From Corynebacterium sp. ACRPH (lineage in GTDB: Bacteria; Actinomycetota; Actinomycetes; Mycobacteriales; Mycobacteriaceae), in assembly GCF_022347285.1 (NCBI RefSeq), contig NZ_JAKRND010000004.1:1-64000 (forward strand): a DNA stretch of 64,000 bases, given 5' to 3'. Positions 46,152 through 55,350 of the stretch are shown piece after piece. Below the pieces are notes generated by a model that saw only the letters and a list, made by a program, of their open reading frames with translations, was not told the origin of the DNA and did not search any database. The number at the start of each line of letters is the position of its first letter. Position 1 is the stretch's first letter. Made by a program: the position numbers and the translations under genes.

Positions 46152-47495
46152 ATGACTGATCCCACGAATCCTCGTCCGGTCCCGAAGCCCGGCCCAAAGC
46201 CGGGGCCCAAGCCAGGCGCCAAGCCTGGGCTGAAGGGAGTGCAGACCGGGGGTGTCAGCATCCCCAAGAACGACCCCGCGAAGTTCGGCCGCGTGGACGC
46301 TGACGGCGTGGCATGGTTAACGACCGCCGACGGCGAGCGTCAGATCGGCGAGTTCAAGGCCGGTACTCCCGAAGAGGGGCTGAAGCACTTTGGCGCCCGC
46401 TACGACGACCTGAGCACTGAAGTGCAGATGCTCGAGGCGCGTCTGCAAAGCCACCCGGAACAAGCCCAGACCATTCGCCACGACGCGAAGATTCTGCAGG
46501 ATTCCCTTCCCACCGCAGCCGTCATCGGCGACATCGCCACGCTGGATGCCCGCCTAGAAAAGATTTCGCAGCGCACCCAGACCGCCGAGAAGCAGGTCGC
46601 GGAGGCGAAGCAGGAGCGCCGCGATTCCGCATTGGCGCAGAAGGAAGAGCTGCTGGGAGAGGTCGAGAGCATTGCCGCGGCCGATCCGTCCACCGTGAAC
46701 TGGAAGCGCTCCGGCGAGCGCATCCGCGCGATCGTAGAGCAGTGGCGCAGCATCAAGGGCGTGGAGCGCTCCACCGACGACGAGCTGTGGAAGCGTTTCT
46801 CTAAGGCTCGCTCCGAGTTCAACCGCAAGCGTCAGGCGCACTTCGACGAGCTGGACCGCAACCGCGAGCGGGCGCGGCTAAAGAAGGAAGATCTGATCGA
46901 ACAGGCCGAGGCGCTGCAGGATTCCACCGACTGGGGGCCAACCAGCGCCAAGTACCGCGACCTGATGAGCCAGTGGAAGGCCGCAGGCCGCGCCCCGCGC
47001 AACGTGGACGACCAGCTTTGGGAGCGATTCCGCAAGGCACAGGACGTGTTCTTCGCCGCCCGCAAGGCAGATTCCGCCGAGCGCGACAAGGAGTTCGAAT
47101 CCAACGCGGAGGCCAAGCAGGCCCTCATCGACGAGTACTCCCCGAAGGTTGATCCGCAGGCGCACGGTGTGGACAAGGCCCGAAAGGTTCTGCACGAACT
47201 GCAGGAAAAGTGGGAACAGATCGGCTTCGTACCGCGCGGCCGCGTGCGCGAGTTCGAGGACAAGATCAAGGCCATTGAGGCCCGCGTGGAGGAGGCTGCG
47301 GATGCCGAGTGGCGCCGCACCGACCCGGAGGCCCAGGCGCGCGTGGCCCAGTTCCAGGCAAAGGTGGACCAGTTCAACCGCGAGGCCGAGGCCGCGGAGA
47401 AGGCGGGCAAGTCCGCGAAGGCGGAGAAGCTACGCGGCCAGGCCGCGCAGTGGCAGGAGTGGGCGGACACCGCCGCTGCCGCCGTGGAGGGCTAG
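46152..47495 (+). CDS. DUF349 domain protein
   Basis: 447 residues. The first 35 are a Pro-Lys-Gly repeat (PKPGPKPGPKPGAKPG); the rest is almost entirely helical, with repeated DUF349 modules marked by WK.SGERIRAIVEQWR, ELWKRFSKARSEFN and WERFRKAQDVFFAAR-like segments. The homologue is Rv2731, next to miaB/miaA. DUF349 proteins are linked to RNA binding and stress in other bacteria, but the role here is unproven. GGAG precedes the ATG. A CTAG at 47492-47495 is shared as the stop of this and the next gene. Confidence 0.88.
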   Translation: MTDPTNPRPVPKPGPKPGPKPGAKPGLKGVQTGGVSIPKNDPAKFGRVDADGVAWLTTADGERQIGEFKAGTPEEGLKHFGARYDDLSTEVQMLEARLQSHPEQAQTIRHDAKILQDSLPTAAVIGDIATLDARLEKISQRTQTAEKQVAEAKQERRDSALAQKEELLGEVESIAAADPSTVNWKRSGERIRAIVEQWRSIKGVERSTDDELWKRFSKARSEFNRKRQAHFDELDRNRERARLKKEDLIEQAEALQDSTDWGPTSAKYRDLMSQWKAAGRAPRNVDDQLWERFRKAQDVFFAARKADSAERDKEFESNAEAKQALIDEYSPKVDPQAHGVDKARKVLHELQEKWEQIGFVPRGRVREFEDKIKAIEARVEEAADAEWRRTDPEAQARVAQFQAKVDQFNREAEAAEKAGKSAKAEKLRGQAAQWQEWADTAAAAVEG

Positions 47496-48235
47496 TCCTC
47501 CTCGCTCTCCTGCGGGGCCTCGCCCTGCTGCTTTTCGAGCTTGGCCTTGCGCTCGCGGCGGGCCTTCGCGCGGGCGCGGCGGTCATCCACGATCTCCGCA
47601 TCCTCGCGGTCCTCGATGCCCATGCGCAGCCGCTGCTGTGCCAGGCGGGATTCTTCGTCGCGGTGGGCTTCCTCGCGCCGCGCCGCAGCTAGCGCCCGCT
47701 GCAGGGGATTCTTTTGAAATACAACCGCGGACAGTGCGTAGAAAAGCACCGTTAGACCCACCAGGCTGAACAGCAGCGGGATGGCCGGGCCGTCGCCCGA
47801 CTCCGTCGGCGGCTGGGTCTGCCGCACCCAGATCGCAAACACGTTGTACCACCAGGCCACACCTGCAAAGGCCCAGTTCACCCATGCCACGATCCACGAT
47901 TTCGAAACCAGGGTTCCGATGGTCAAAAGGATCGCGATAAGGCGCAGCCAGGAGAAGATCATTTCCGGCTTAGCCGTCGCGCCGTCCTGCGCCACCTGGG
48001 TGTTAAACAGCACGTCGTAGCCGCGCACGTCGCCCGCGTGCGGCAGGAAGATCATAACGAGGGGAACCAGGAAACCGAGGACGATCAGCGGCACGTAGCG
48101 GCCCAGCACCACGCGACCGGCAATCCTGCGCTCAGCGCCGCTGAGGTCGCCTCGGTACTGCGCCAGCGCGTCGTCTCCGACTTCCTGTTCGGAGCTCTTG
48201 GCGCTGCTCTTGGTGCTCTTGTTGTCACTACTCAC
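47492..48235 (-). CDS. Rv2732c-like integral membrane protein
   Basis: A 247-residue protein with about four transmembrane helices ([70 protein letters not shown]), a Ser/Lys-rich N terminus and a long highly charged C-terminal helix rich in Arg, Ala and Glu. It corresponds in position to Rv2732c, between DUF349 and miaB. Function unknown. Its start overlaps the miaB end by 8 nt, so the two are translationally coupled. Confidence 0.82.
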   Translation of the reverse strand: MSSDNKSTKSSAKSSEQEVGDDALAQYRGDLSGAERRIAGRVVLGRYVPLIVLGFLVPLVMIFLPHAGDVRGYDVLFNTQVAQDGATAKPEMIFSWLRLIAILLTIGTLVSKSWIVAWVNWAFAGVAWWYNVFAIWVRQTQPPTESGDGPAIPLLFSLVGLTVLFYALSAVVFQKNPLQRALAAARREEAHRDEESRLAQQRLRMGIEDREDAEIVDDRRARAKARRERKAKLEKQQGEAPQESEED

Positions 48236-49766
48236 AGCCGCATCCTCCCGTGCTGCATCCGCCCGCCGCCGTCGGCCCGGGCTTCTTTATGCTCGGCATT
48301 CCTAGTCCGACGCCCACAGGCGCCGTAGTCGGAGTCTCCCCCAACTCTGTCATGTCCCCCGCCCGGGTGCGCGTGTGGCTCGCGACCCCGCCGTCGGCGA
48401 TGAGGAAGTGCGGCGCGGCATCAGTAATAACAACCTCCACAACGTCACCTGCCCGGATGTCGCCTTCGGGCGTGAAGTGCACGAGGCGGCCGTCGCGGGA
48501 ACGCCCGGAGCGGCGGTGGGTGCGGTCGTTCCTACGCCCGTCGGCCTGCACCAGCAGTTCCTGCGTGGTGCCGATGAGCTTGCGGTTTTCCTCTTCGCTG
48601 ATGCGCTCCTGCAGTGCGAGGAGGCGCTCGTAGCGGTCCTGCACGACGGCCTTCGGCACCTGGTTTTCCATCTCCGCGGCCGGAGTGCCGGGTCGCGGAG
48701 AATATTGGAACGTGAAGGCACTGGCGAAGCGGGCCTTCTCCACTACGTCCATGGTCGCCTGGAAGTCCTCCTCAGTTTCACCGGGGAAACCGACGATGAT
48801 GTCGGTGGTGATCGCCGCGTGCGGGATGCGCTCGCGCACCTTGTCGAGGATCGCCAGGAACTTCTTGGAGCGGTAGGAGCGCTTCATGTCCTTCAGTACC
48901 TTGTCCGACCCGGACTGCAGCGGCATGTGCAGCTGCGGGCACACGGTGGGAGTCTCCGCCATCGCGTCGATCACGTCGTCGGTGAACTCGGCCGGGTGTG
49001 GGCTGGTGAAGCGGAGGCGCTCCAGGCCTTCGATTTCCCCGCAGGCGCGCAGCAGCTTGGAGAATGCGGTGCGGTCGCGCTCGAGGGTTTCGTCGGCGAA
49101 GTTCACACCGTAGGCGTTCACATTCTGCCCAAGCAGCGTCACTTCGCTTACGCCTTGGTCTACCAGCGCCTTGACCTCGGCCAGGATCTCGCCGGGGCGG
49201 CGGTCCTGCTCCTTGCCGCGCAGCGAGGGCACGATGCAGAAGGTGCAGGTGTTGTTGCAGCCGACGGATACGGAGACCCAACCGGCGTAGGCGGATTCGC
49301 GCTTGGCGGGGAGCACGGAGGGGAATTCCTCGAGTGCGTCGAAGATCTCCACCTCTGCCTTGTGGTTGTGCGCCGAGCGCTCCAGCAGCGTGGGCAGCGA
49401 GCCCAAGTTGTGGGTGCCGAAGACCACGTCGACCCATGGGGCTTTGTCCACCACGGTCTGCTTGTCCTTCTGCGCCATGCATCCACCCACGGCGATCTGC
49501 ATGCCGGGGTGCTCGTCCTTGATGGCCTTCATCTGGCCCAGGGTTCCGTAGAGGCGCTTGTCCGCGTTCTCGCGGACCGCGCAGGTATTGAACACCACGA
49601 CGTCCGGCGTGGCGCCCTCGTGTGCGGGTACGTACCCGGAGTCTTCCAGCAGGCCGGACAGGCGCTCGGAATCGTGGACGTTCATCTGGCAGCCGAAGGT
49701 GCGCACTTCGTAGGTGCGACCGGCACCAGAGTTCTCGCTCGTTTGCGTCTGAATCGTCTGTGTCAC
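48228..49766 (-). CDS. miaB: tRNA-2-methylthio-N6-dimethylallyladenosine synthase MiaB
   Basis: A 512-residue radical-SAM methylthiotransferase. The N-terminal UPF0004 domain holds the first cluster ligands (FGCQMN, NTCAVRE, GGCMAQ); the radical-SAM CxxxCxxC is CNNTCTFC; a TRAM domain follows near residue 375. The C-terminal about 50 residues are an extra tail ending [11 protein letters not shown], with four Cys not found in E. coli MiaB. It methylthiolates i6A37 in tRNAs using the product of miaA. It is first in a pair with the membrane-protein gene. Confidence 0.96.
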   Translation of the reverse strand: MTQTIQTQTSENSGAGRTYEVRTFGCQMNVHDSERLSGLLEDSGYVPAHEGATPDVVVFNTCAVRENADKRLYGTLGQMKAIKDEHPGMQIAVGGCMAQKDKQTVVDKAPWVDVVFGTHNLGSLPTLLERSAHNHKAEVEIFDALEEFPSVLPAKRESAYAGWVSVSVGCNNTCTFCIVPSLRGKEQDRRPGEILAEVKALVDQGVSEVTLLGQNVNAYGVNFADETLERDRTAFSKLLRACGEIEGLERLRFTSPHPAEFTDDVIDAMAETPTVCPQLHMPLQSGSDKVLKDMKRSYRSKKFLAILDKVRERIPHAAITTDIIVGFPGETEEDFQATMDVVEKARFASAFTFQYSPRPGTPAAEMENQVPKAVVQDRYERLLALQERISEEENRKLIGTTQELLVQADGRRNDRTHRRSGRSRDGRLVHFTPEGDIRAGDVVEVVITDAAPHFLIADGGVASHTRTRAGDMTELGETPTTAPVGVGLGMPSIKKPGPTAAGGCSTGGCGCE

Positions 49767-49830
49767 GTGGATTACCCTACCCCTTTGCCCACCGCGTTTA
49801 GAAAAGTGAGGCCTTCGTTAGTGACGCCCG

Positions 49831-50427
49831 CTACAGCTCCTCTATTCGCGCGTCCAGCGCGCGGCGAGCGTATGCCAGGGCTACGCCTTGCGGAAATCCG
49901 CGGCGGGCGGCAACTCCCACTACGCGGCGCAGCGCCTTGTCGTATTCCTTGCGGTCGGCCGGGCGGGTCTTCACGCTGGCTGCCTTCTTGGCTACGAGCT
50001 CCTCCAGGATCTGCAGCTGGGACTCCTCGTCCACCTGCTCCAGCGCGTCCTCAATCAGTGCTGCGGCGATGCCCTTGCGCTGTAGCTCTCGGCGCAGCAC
50101 GGAAACGGACTTCTTCTGATTCTTCTCCCGCTGCCGCACCCACTCTTGGGCGAACTGAGCATCGTCGAGCATCCCGCTTGCCGTGCAGCGGTCAATGACC
50201 TCCTCCACCCCCTCGGGTTCAAAGTCGGCGTCGAGCAGCCTCTGGCGCAGCTCCGCCGTGGAGCGTGCTCGATGGTTGATCAGCCGCACTGCCTTGGCCT
50301 TGATAGGCGCGAGTTTTTCCTCCTCCTCCGCGTCCACGAACCCCTCGCCCTCACCGGGCGAGTAGTTGGCGATGGCCTGCCGCAGTGCTTCTATCTTCTG
50401 GTCGCGCTCGCTTTGCCTAATCGGCAT
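49831..50427 (-). CDS. recX: Regulatory protein RecX
   Basis: A 198-residue helical protein of three-helix repeats; characteristic stretches are LINHRARSTAELRQRLL, DDAQFAQEWVRQRE and RELQRKGIAAALIEDALEQ. RecX binds RecA filaments and limits their activity. It starts 2 bp after the recA stop and should be expressed from the recA promoter as a coupled gene, the normal arrangement in actinobacteria. The N-terminal 45 residues are acidic and variable. Confidence 0.95.
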   Translation of the reverse strand: MPIRQSERDQKIEALRQAIANYSPGEGEGFVDAEEEEKLAPIKAKAVRLINHRARSTAELRQRLLDADFEPEGVEEVIDRCTASGMLDDAQFAQEWVRQREKNQKKSVSVLRRELQRKGIAAALIEDALEQVDEESQLQILEELVAKKAASVKTRPADRKEYDKALRRVVGVAARRGFPQGVALAYARRALDARIEEL

Positions 50428-50429
50428 CG

Positions 50430-51557
50430 TCAGTTGGCATCGTCATCGTCGAAGTTCGGGCTCAGCTCGATGGGCTTGTCCTCGTCCGCCTGATCCTCAG
50501 CGGCTTCTCCAGCTGGCTCGTCCTTCGTCTTGGCGTAGGGGCCAATCTTCAGTTCGCGGGCAATGCGATCCTCCAGCTCCGCGGATAGATCCGGGTTGTT
50601 CTTGAGGAACTCGCGGGCCTTCTCCTTACCCTGGCCCAGCTGGTCGCCGTCGTAGGTGAACCAGGAACCGGACTTCTTAATCAGGCCGGTCTCCACGCCC
50701 AGGTCAATGATGGAGCCCTCCCGCGAAATACCTTCGCCGTAGAGGATGTCGAATTCCGCGATCTTGAACGGCGGCGAGACCTTGTTCTTCACAATCTTCA
50801 GGCGGGTTCGGTTGCCCACCACGTCCTGGCCATCCTTCAGCGCCTGGATGCGGCGAATATCGCAGCGCACGGAAGCGTAGAACTTCAGCGCCTTACCGCC
50901 GGTGGTGGTCTCCGGAGAACCGAACATCACGCCGATCTTCTCGCGCAGCTGGTTGATGAAGATCGCGGTCGTGCCCGTCTGGTACAGCGCACCGGTCATC
51001 TTACGCAGAGCCTGGCTCATCAGACGGGCCTGCAAGCCAACGTGCGAGTCGCCCATCTCGCCGTCGATCTCCGCCTTGGGCGTCAGCGCCGCCACGGAGT
51101 CCACAACGATGATGTCGATGGCGCCCGAGCGGATCAGCATGTCCGCGATCTCCAGCGCCTGCTCGCCCGTGTCCGGCTGGGAAACCAGCAGCGCGTCCGT
51201 ATCCACGCCCAGCGCGCGGGCGTACTCCGGGTCCAGCGCGTGCTCCGCATCCACAAAAGCCGCGATGCCACCGGCACGCTGCGCCTCCGCGATTGCGTGC
51301 AGCGCCACGGTAGTCTTACCGGAGGACTCCGGCCCGTAGATCTCCACTACGCGACCGCGCGGGAAACCACCAATGCCCAGCGCCGCGTTGATTGCGATGT
51401 TGCCAGAAGAAATTGCCTGGATTGGCGGGCGGGTATCGTCGCCCAGGCGCATGATCGCACCCTTGCCGAAGTCCTTCTCGATCTGCGCCATCGCAAGCTC
51501 CAGCGCCTTCGACCGATCCTTCCCCGCCGCGGCGGTCTGCTTCTTCTTCGGTGGCAT
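50430..51557 (-). CDS. recA: Recombinase RecA
   Basis: A 375-residue recombinase. Walker A GPESSGKT, Walker [13 protein letters not shown], loop L1 [15 protein letters not shown] and L2 [13 protein letters not shown] are all present; the C terminus is acidic. No intein interrupts it, unlike M. tuberculosis. ATG 51557 (MPPKKK) is chosen because AGGAG lies upstream and the family starts here; an in-frame ATG at 51626 would add 23 residues. A perfect SOS box is at 51733-51746, leaving a leader of up to about 150 nt. Confidence 0.98.
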   Translation of the reverse strand: MPPKKKQTAAAGKDRSKALELAMAQIEKDFGKGAIMRLGDDTRPPIQAISSGNIAINAALGIGGFPRGRVVEIYGPESSGKTTVALHAIAEAQRAGGIAAFVDAEHALDPEYARALGVDTDALLVSQPDTGEQALEIADMLIRSGAIDIIVVDSVAALTPKAEIDGEMGDSHVGLQARLMSQALRKMTGALYQTGTTAIFINQLREKIGVMFGSPETTTGGKALKFYASVRCDIRRIQALKDGQDVVGNRTRLKIVKNKVSPPFKIAEFDILYGEGISREGSIIDLGVETGLIKKSGSWFTYDGDQLGQGKEKAREFLKNNPDLSAELEDRIARELKIGPYAKTKDEPAGEAAEDQADEDKPIELSPNFDDDDAN

Positions 51558-51732
51558 AAAGTTGCTGCTCCTTACATCTGCTGTGACGTCCGGTGTGTTC
51601 AATTCCGGTGTGTTCAATATCGTCATCTTCTTCGCACCCCCGATTTCTTTAGACCGGCAGCGCTCCGAAAAGGTTCATTGATAGTTGTACTCGACCGCGC
51701 GGACAACCATCGTCTCCGACACACACCCTACA

Positions 51733-51746
51733 CGAACCTTTGTTCG
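51733..51746. promoter_or_regulatory. SOS (LexA) box upstream of recA
   Basis: CGAACCTTTGTTCG is an exact CGAAC-N4-GTTCG box, the gram-positive/actinobacterial LexA operator. It lies 176 bp upstream of the chosen recA start and 53 bp from the end of the divergently placed DUF3046 gene region. Confidence 0.85.
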
Positions 51747-51799
51747 ATTGTTTAACTGGCCGCCCCACCGGGCCATACTGTGGGCGTCAATAGAAAAGC

Positions 51800-52006
51800 C
51801 TAGATATCCTCACCCAGGCGGCGCTCTTCAGGCACATCAAAGTCATCACACAGCGCCAGCCACACATCGCGGGGATCATACCCCTGTTCGATTAGCGCGG
51901 CGGGCGTATCCCCCAGCGAACTCAGCACGTGAGTATCCGCAATGAAAGCCCGGAAGCTATCGCCGAATTCTCCCAAAGTCAGCCGATCAAACTCTGTTCT
52001 GCGCAT
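51800..52006 (-). CDS. DUF3046 family protein
   Basis: A 68-residue acidic protein matching DUF3046 (Rv2738c), always found upstream of recA-recX in Corynebacteriales. The family pattern FDRLTLGEFGDSF, LGDTPAALIEQGYDPRDVW and LCDDFDVPEERR covers almost the whole chain. No catalytic residues are evident and function is unknown. It is on the same strand as recA but separated by the SOS box and the recA promoter. Confidence 0.9.
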   Translation of the reverse strand: MRRTEFDRLTLGEFGDSFRAFIADTHVLSSLGDTPAALIEQGYDPRDVWLALCDDFDVPEERRLGEDI

Positions 52007-52043
52007 GGTCTACCAATGTACACCCCCACCCAAAGAACCCAGC

Positions 52044-52060
52044 CTTGAACGGCGTTCAAG
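52044..52060. promoter_or_regulatory. BioQ-type operator and promoter of bioYMN
   Basis: CTTGAACGGCGTTCAAG is a perfect inverted repeat around the TGAAC-N3-GTTCA core (52046-52058), resembling the BioQ operator of corynebacteria. TATCAT at 52078-52083 is a plausible -10, with TTCAAG (52055-52060) as -35 at 17 bp, so the operator overlaps the -35. Transcription would start near ATG 52091, implying a leaderless mRNA. Confidence 0.65.
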
Positions 52061-52090
52061 TTTTGAGCCGCATGGGTTATCATCATGCTT

Positions 52091-52672
52091 ATGTCATCCT
52101 CCGAAACTACAAAATTTAAGGCGGTAGACCTCGCATACATCGCCGTCTTCGCCGCCCTGATCATCGTCCTCGGCGGCGTGCAATTGCCCGTCGGCGTAGC
52201 TGGCGTACCTATCGTCCTGCAAAACATGGGCATCGTCCTGGCCTCCCTCATCCTCGGCTTCTGGCGCGGCGGCCTGGCCACTACCCTCTTCATCGCCGTG
52301 GGCTTCGTCGGCGTGCCGAACATGGCCGGCTGGAAGCCCGCCGCCGCAGCCGTCGCAGGCCCCACCGTCGGCTACATCGTCGGCTACATCATCGCCGCCT
52401 TCGTCATCGGCCTGATCGCCCAGTACGCACCCCGCAACGCAAACGCGCGCGCGGGCGTATTCTTCCTCGCGGGCATCGTCGGAGTGATCATCCAATACCT
52501 CTGCGGATCGATCGGCCTGATGGTGCGCCTCGGCTACGACTTCAGCACTGCCCTCGCGGCCAATACCCCATTCATCCCTGGCGACCTCATCAAGGTCACG
52601 CTCGCCGTTGCCATCGCCCTGGCCGTCACCAAGGCGGTGCCAGACCTGCTGCCGACCAAGCGCAAGGCCTAA
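52091..52672 (+). CDS. bioY: Biotin transporter substrate-binding subunit BioY
   Basis: A 193-residue S component of an energy-coupling-factor transporter with six membrane helices. The BioY signature GGVQLPVGVAGVPIVLQNMG (N-terminal half) and the conserved NMAGWKP are visible. It captures biotin; BioM and BioN energise it. ATG 52091 is preferred because the promoter points to it; ATG 52085 is 2 codons upstream. The order bioY-bioM-bioN with gaps of 3 and 7 bp shows one operon. Biotin uptake matters in corynebacteria, which are mostly biotin auxotrophs. Confidence 0.95.
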   Translation: MSSSETTKFKAVDLAYIAVFAALIIVLGGVQLPVGVAGVPIVLQNMGIVLASLILGFWRGGLATTLFIAVGFVGVPNMAGWKPAAAAVAGPTVGYIVGYIIAAFVIGLIAQYAPRNANARAGVFFLAGIVGVIIQYLCGSIGLMVRLGYDFSTALAANTPFIPGDLIKVTLAVAIALAVTKAVPDLLPTKRKA

Positions 52673-52675
52673 AGC

Positions 52676-53371
52676 ATGCCCCGCATCGAGTTCGAGAACG
52701 TGGGCGTCGCCTTCGATACCGCTACCGGCCAACGCACCGTCCTCCGGGACATCAACCTCTCCCTCGACGAACGCCGCATCGGCATTATCGGCGCCAACGG
52801 CTCCGGTAAATCCACCCTGGTCCGCCTGATCAACGGCCTTGCCGAGCCCACCAGTGGGCAGGTGCGCGTCGCTGGGCTCAATGTAGCCAAACGCGGACGC
52901 GAGGTGCGGCGCAAGGTGGGGTTCGTTTTTAGTGACGCCGACAACCAGATCATCATGCCCACTGTAGCCGAGGACGTCGCGTTCTCCCTGCGCACAACCA
53001 CCAAAAGTGGCCGCGAAAGGGAAGAAAGGGCAACCGCCATGCTGCGCATTATGGGGCTGGAGCACCTGGCGGATGCCTCGCCCCACTTCCTTTCCGGTGG
53101 CGAGAAGCAACTGCTGGCCCTGGCTTCGGTGCTGGTCGTGGAACCAGAGCTGGTTATCGCCGACGAGCCCACTACCCTGCTGGACCTCGGCAACCGAAGA
53201 ATGATCGCCCGCAGACTGGGGGAGCTGCCGCAGCAGCTGATCGTGGTCTCGCACGACCTGGAACTCTTGGAGGACATGGAGCGAGTGCTGTGGATCGCCG
53301 ACGGCAAGGTGCAAGGCGACGGCCCGGCCGACCGCGTGATTGCCGACTACGTGGCAAGCTTCGGCGGGTAG
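52676..53371 (+). CDS. bioM: Biotin transporter ATPase BioM
   Basis: A 231-residue ABC ATPase (A component of the ECF transporter). Walker A is GANGSGKSTLV, the signature is LSGGEKQLLALA and Walker B is LVIADEPTTLLD. The T instead of S at the end of Walker B (PTTLLD) and a D-loop with LGNRRM are typical of this family. It hydrolyses ATP to drive BioY reorientation. It starts 3 bp after bioY and ends 7 bp before bioN. Confidence 0.95.
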   Translation: MPRIEFENVGVAFDTATGQRTVLRDINLSLDERRIGIIGANGSGKSTLVRLINGLAEPTSGQVRVAGLNVAKRGREVRRKVGFVFSDADNQIIMPTVAEDVAFSLRTTTKSGREREERATAMLRIMGLEHLADASPHFLSGGEKQLLALASVLVVEPELVIADEPTTLLDLGNRRMIARRLGELPQQLIVVSHDLELLEDMERVLWIADGKVQGDGPADRVIADYVASFGG

Positions 53372-53378
53372 GTAAGTT

Positions 53379-54005
53379 ATGGCAAAGTCCCTGCACATCA
53401 ACGTTCCGCTGTCGGTGTACCACCCGGGGCAGTCAATTCTGCACCGCGCCCGGGCGGGTCTAAAAATTTTTCTGCTCTTCTTTTTCCTGGTCGGTAGCGC
53501 CATCTGGGCGACCGTGCCGTGGCAGGCAGGGGTTGTCGCCGCTTTCACCGCCGCGTGCTACGTGGTGGCGCGAATCCCGGTGGGCTTGGCGCTGCGCCAG
53601 CTGTTGGCGCCCACCGTGCTGCTGCTGGCCTTCGCCGCGCTCCTGTGGTGGCAGCGGGACTTCCCCACTGCGCTGACCTACTTTGTGGTGATCCTCTGCG
53701 CGGTGGCCATGGCGACTCTGCTGACCCTGACGACCCCCATCGGGCAGCTCATGGATGCAGTCGAGGCGGGCCTGCGCCCGCTGGGCAAGATAGGCCTGCC
53801 CGTGGAAACGATCAGCCTGCTGGTGGCGCTGACCATCCGCCTGATTCCGCTGACGGCACTGACGGTCAACGAAGTGCTTGACGCAAGAAAAGCACGGGGC
53901 GCATCGCGCTCCGTGCTTGCCTTCGGCGTGCCGGTGATTGTTCGCAGCCTATTGCGGGCTCGCCGCCTTGGGGAGGCGCTGAAGTCCCGCGGAGTCGGTA
54001 ACTAG
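53379..54005 (+). CDS. bioN: Biotin transporter permease BioN (EcfT)
   Basis: A 208-residue T component with about five membrane helices and the EcfT coupling motif ARKARGA near residues 169-175, which contacts the ATPase, followed by a second helix (LLRARRLGEALKSRG). Together with BioM it drives BioY. A short AAAAATTTTT tract at 53462-53471 encodes Lys-Ile-Phe. It converges on pspA, and both stops lie in copies of AACTAGCT. Confidence 0.93.
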   Translation: MAKSLHINVPLSVYHPGQSILHRARAGLKIFLLFFFLVGSAIWATVPWQAGVVAAFTAACYVVARIPVGLALRQLLAPTVLLLAFAALLWWQRDFPTALTYFVVILCAVAMATLLTLTTPIGQLMDAVEAGLRPLGKIGLPVETISLLVALTIRLIPLTALTVNEVLDARKARGASRSVLAFGVPVIVRSLLRARRLGEALKSRGVGN

Positions 54006-54012
54006 CTGAAAA

Positions 54013-54855
54013 CTAGCTTTCGCCTCGCAGCTGGCGCATACGCTCGGCCACTGCGTCCTGGCTGACGTTGCCCGCCTGCGGCTGGGCCTGCTCGATGGCC
54101 TCCTGCTGCTGCGCCCCGCCCAGCTGGTTGTTCGCGCCGCCCTGCATCTCCGCGCGGATCTGCTCCAGGCGGGAGTGTCCGGCCATCTGGATGCCAGCCT
54201 GCTGCACCTCCGCCATGCGGCCCTGTACGGAGTTCTGCGCCAGTTCGGCCTGCCCCAGGGCGTTGGCGTAGCGGCGTTCGATCTTCTCGCGCACCTGATC
54301 CAGGTTCGGGGATCCATTGGAGGTAACGGCGTTCATGGACTGCAGGGAATCGGCGACCTTCTCCTGCATCTTCGCCTGCTCGAGCTGGCTCAGCAGCTTG
54401 GTGCGCTCCGCGGCCTTCTGCTGCAGCTGCATGGAGTTGCGCTCCACGGCCTGCTTGGCCTGCGCGGCCTGCTGCAGGGCCTGGTCGTGCAGGCTCTTCA
54501 TGTCCTCCACCGACTGCTCCGCCGTCACCAGCTGTGCGGCGAAGGCCTCGGCAGCGTTTTCGTACTCCATGGCCTTCTGCTGGTCGCCCTGAGCGCGGGC
54601 CTTGTCGGCGAGGTTCAGCGCCTGCTTGGTGTTGGCCTGCAGCTTCTCTACCTCTTCTAGCTGGCGATTCAGCTTCATCTCCAGCTGACGCTGGTTACCG
54701 ATAACCGCCGCTGCCTGCTGGGACAGTGCCTGGTGCTGCTTCTGCGCTTCTGCGATGGCCTGTTCGATCTGAATCTTCGGATCGGCGTTTTCTTCGATCT
54801 TGTTGTCGAAGAGCGCCATCAGGTACTTCCACGCCTTCACGAACGGATTGGCCAT
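54013..54855 (-). CDS. pspA: PspA/IM30 family membrane-stress protein
   Basis: A 280-residue, almost entirely alpha-helical protein with the PspA coiled coil ([38 protein letters not shown]). The C-terminal tail is Gln/Ala-rich. PspA oligomers bind damaged inner membrane and maintain proton-motive force. GGAG precedes the ATG. It lies 95 bp downstream of clgR on the same strand, matching the ClgR-PspA pair of mycobacteria (Rv2745c-Rv2744c). No Rv2743c-like membrane partner follows; bioN comes next. Confidence 0.92.
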   Translation of the reverse strand: MANPFVKAWKYLMALFDNKIEENADPKIQIEQAIAEAQKQHQALSQQAAAVIGNQRQLEMKLNRQLEEVEKLQANTKQALNLADKARAQGDQQKAMEYENAAEAFAAQLVTAEQSVEDMKSLHDQALQQAAQAKQAVERNSMQLQQKAAERTKLLSQLEQAKMQEKVADSLQSMNAVTSNGSPNLDQVREKIERRYANALGQAELAQNSVQGRMAEVQQAGIQMAGHSRLEQIRAEMQGGANNQLGGAQQQEAIEQAQPQAGNVSQDAVAERMRQLRGES

Positions 54856-54950
54856 GAGCTATTGCTCCTTCATTGAAAGGTTAAAAACGGGCTAAAAATA
54901 TTTCTTTTGCGCGGATAATACTACCAAGAATCCGCCGCGCACCCCTGCAC

Positions 54951-55307
54951 TTAGGCTCGTTCCACTGCGCCCGCCGCCATGTTCGCAGCCAGCTCGGCAG
55001 CCGCCGCGTCCAGGGCCATCATCGATGCAGCTTCCAGGATCACCGAAGCCACCGAAACCGCCATCGCGTGGCACACGCTGGCCAGCAGTTCGGAGGAAAC
55101 TTCCTTGCGGCCACGCTCCAGCTCGGACAGGTAGCCCGGGCTGACATTTGCCAGCGAGGCCAGCTGACGCAACGTGAACCCGTTATTGGTGCGGTATTCC
55201 TTCAGGGTCGCCCCCAGCGCCTCCCGCAGCAGCGGTTCGTCCGCGGGCATCCGCTCAGCCGGACGCTCCACCGCAACCGTATCCATGACCATAGTATTGT
55301 GACTCAT
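54951..55307 (-). CDS. clgR: Transcriptional activator ClgR
   Basis: About 118 residues. The Cro/C1-type HTH is FTLRQLASLANVSPGYLSELERGRKEVSSELL (positions 51-82 in part), followed by an Ala-rich C-terminal region probably sensed by Clp protease. ClgR activates clpP and, in mycobacteria, pspA. The start is uncertain: TTG 55310, ATG 55307 and ATG 55292 are in frame. A SigH-type promoter whose -10 ends at 55316 would put the transcript start at or next to ATG 55307, so a leaderless mRNA is inferred. Confidence 0.92.
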   Translation of the reverse strand: MSHNTMVMDTVAVERPAERMPADEPLLREALGATLKEYRTNNGFTLRQLASLANVSPGYLSELERGRKEVSSELLASVCHAMAVSVASVILEAASMMALDAAAAELAANMAAGAVERA

Positions 55308-55315
55308 CAATCATC

Positions 55316-55344
55316 CCAACGTCTCGGGCGGCGAATTTGTTCCC
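55316..55344 (-). promoter_or_regulatory. SigH/ECF-type promoter of clgR
   Basis: On the minus strand GGGAAC (55344-55339), 17 bp, CGTTGG (55321-55316). The same layout occurs before sigB. It overlaps the pncC-clgR gap, so clgR can be expressed independently of pncC-pgsA. Confidence 0.7.
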
Positions 55345-55350
55345 GCCAGT

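Noticed and set aside
48375-50198. 607-codon open frame antisense to miaB and recX
   Set aside because: It is the mirror of two certain genes. GC-rich third positions keep the opposite strand open; the translation has no family motif.
52094-53548. 484-codon open frame antisense to bioYMN
   Set aside because: It covers three well-supported genes on the other strand and has a Gly/Asp-rich pattern without motif.
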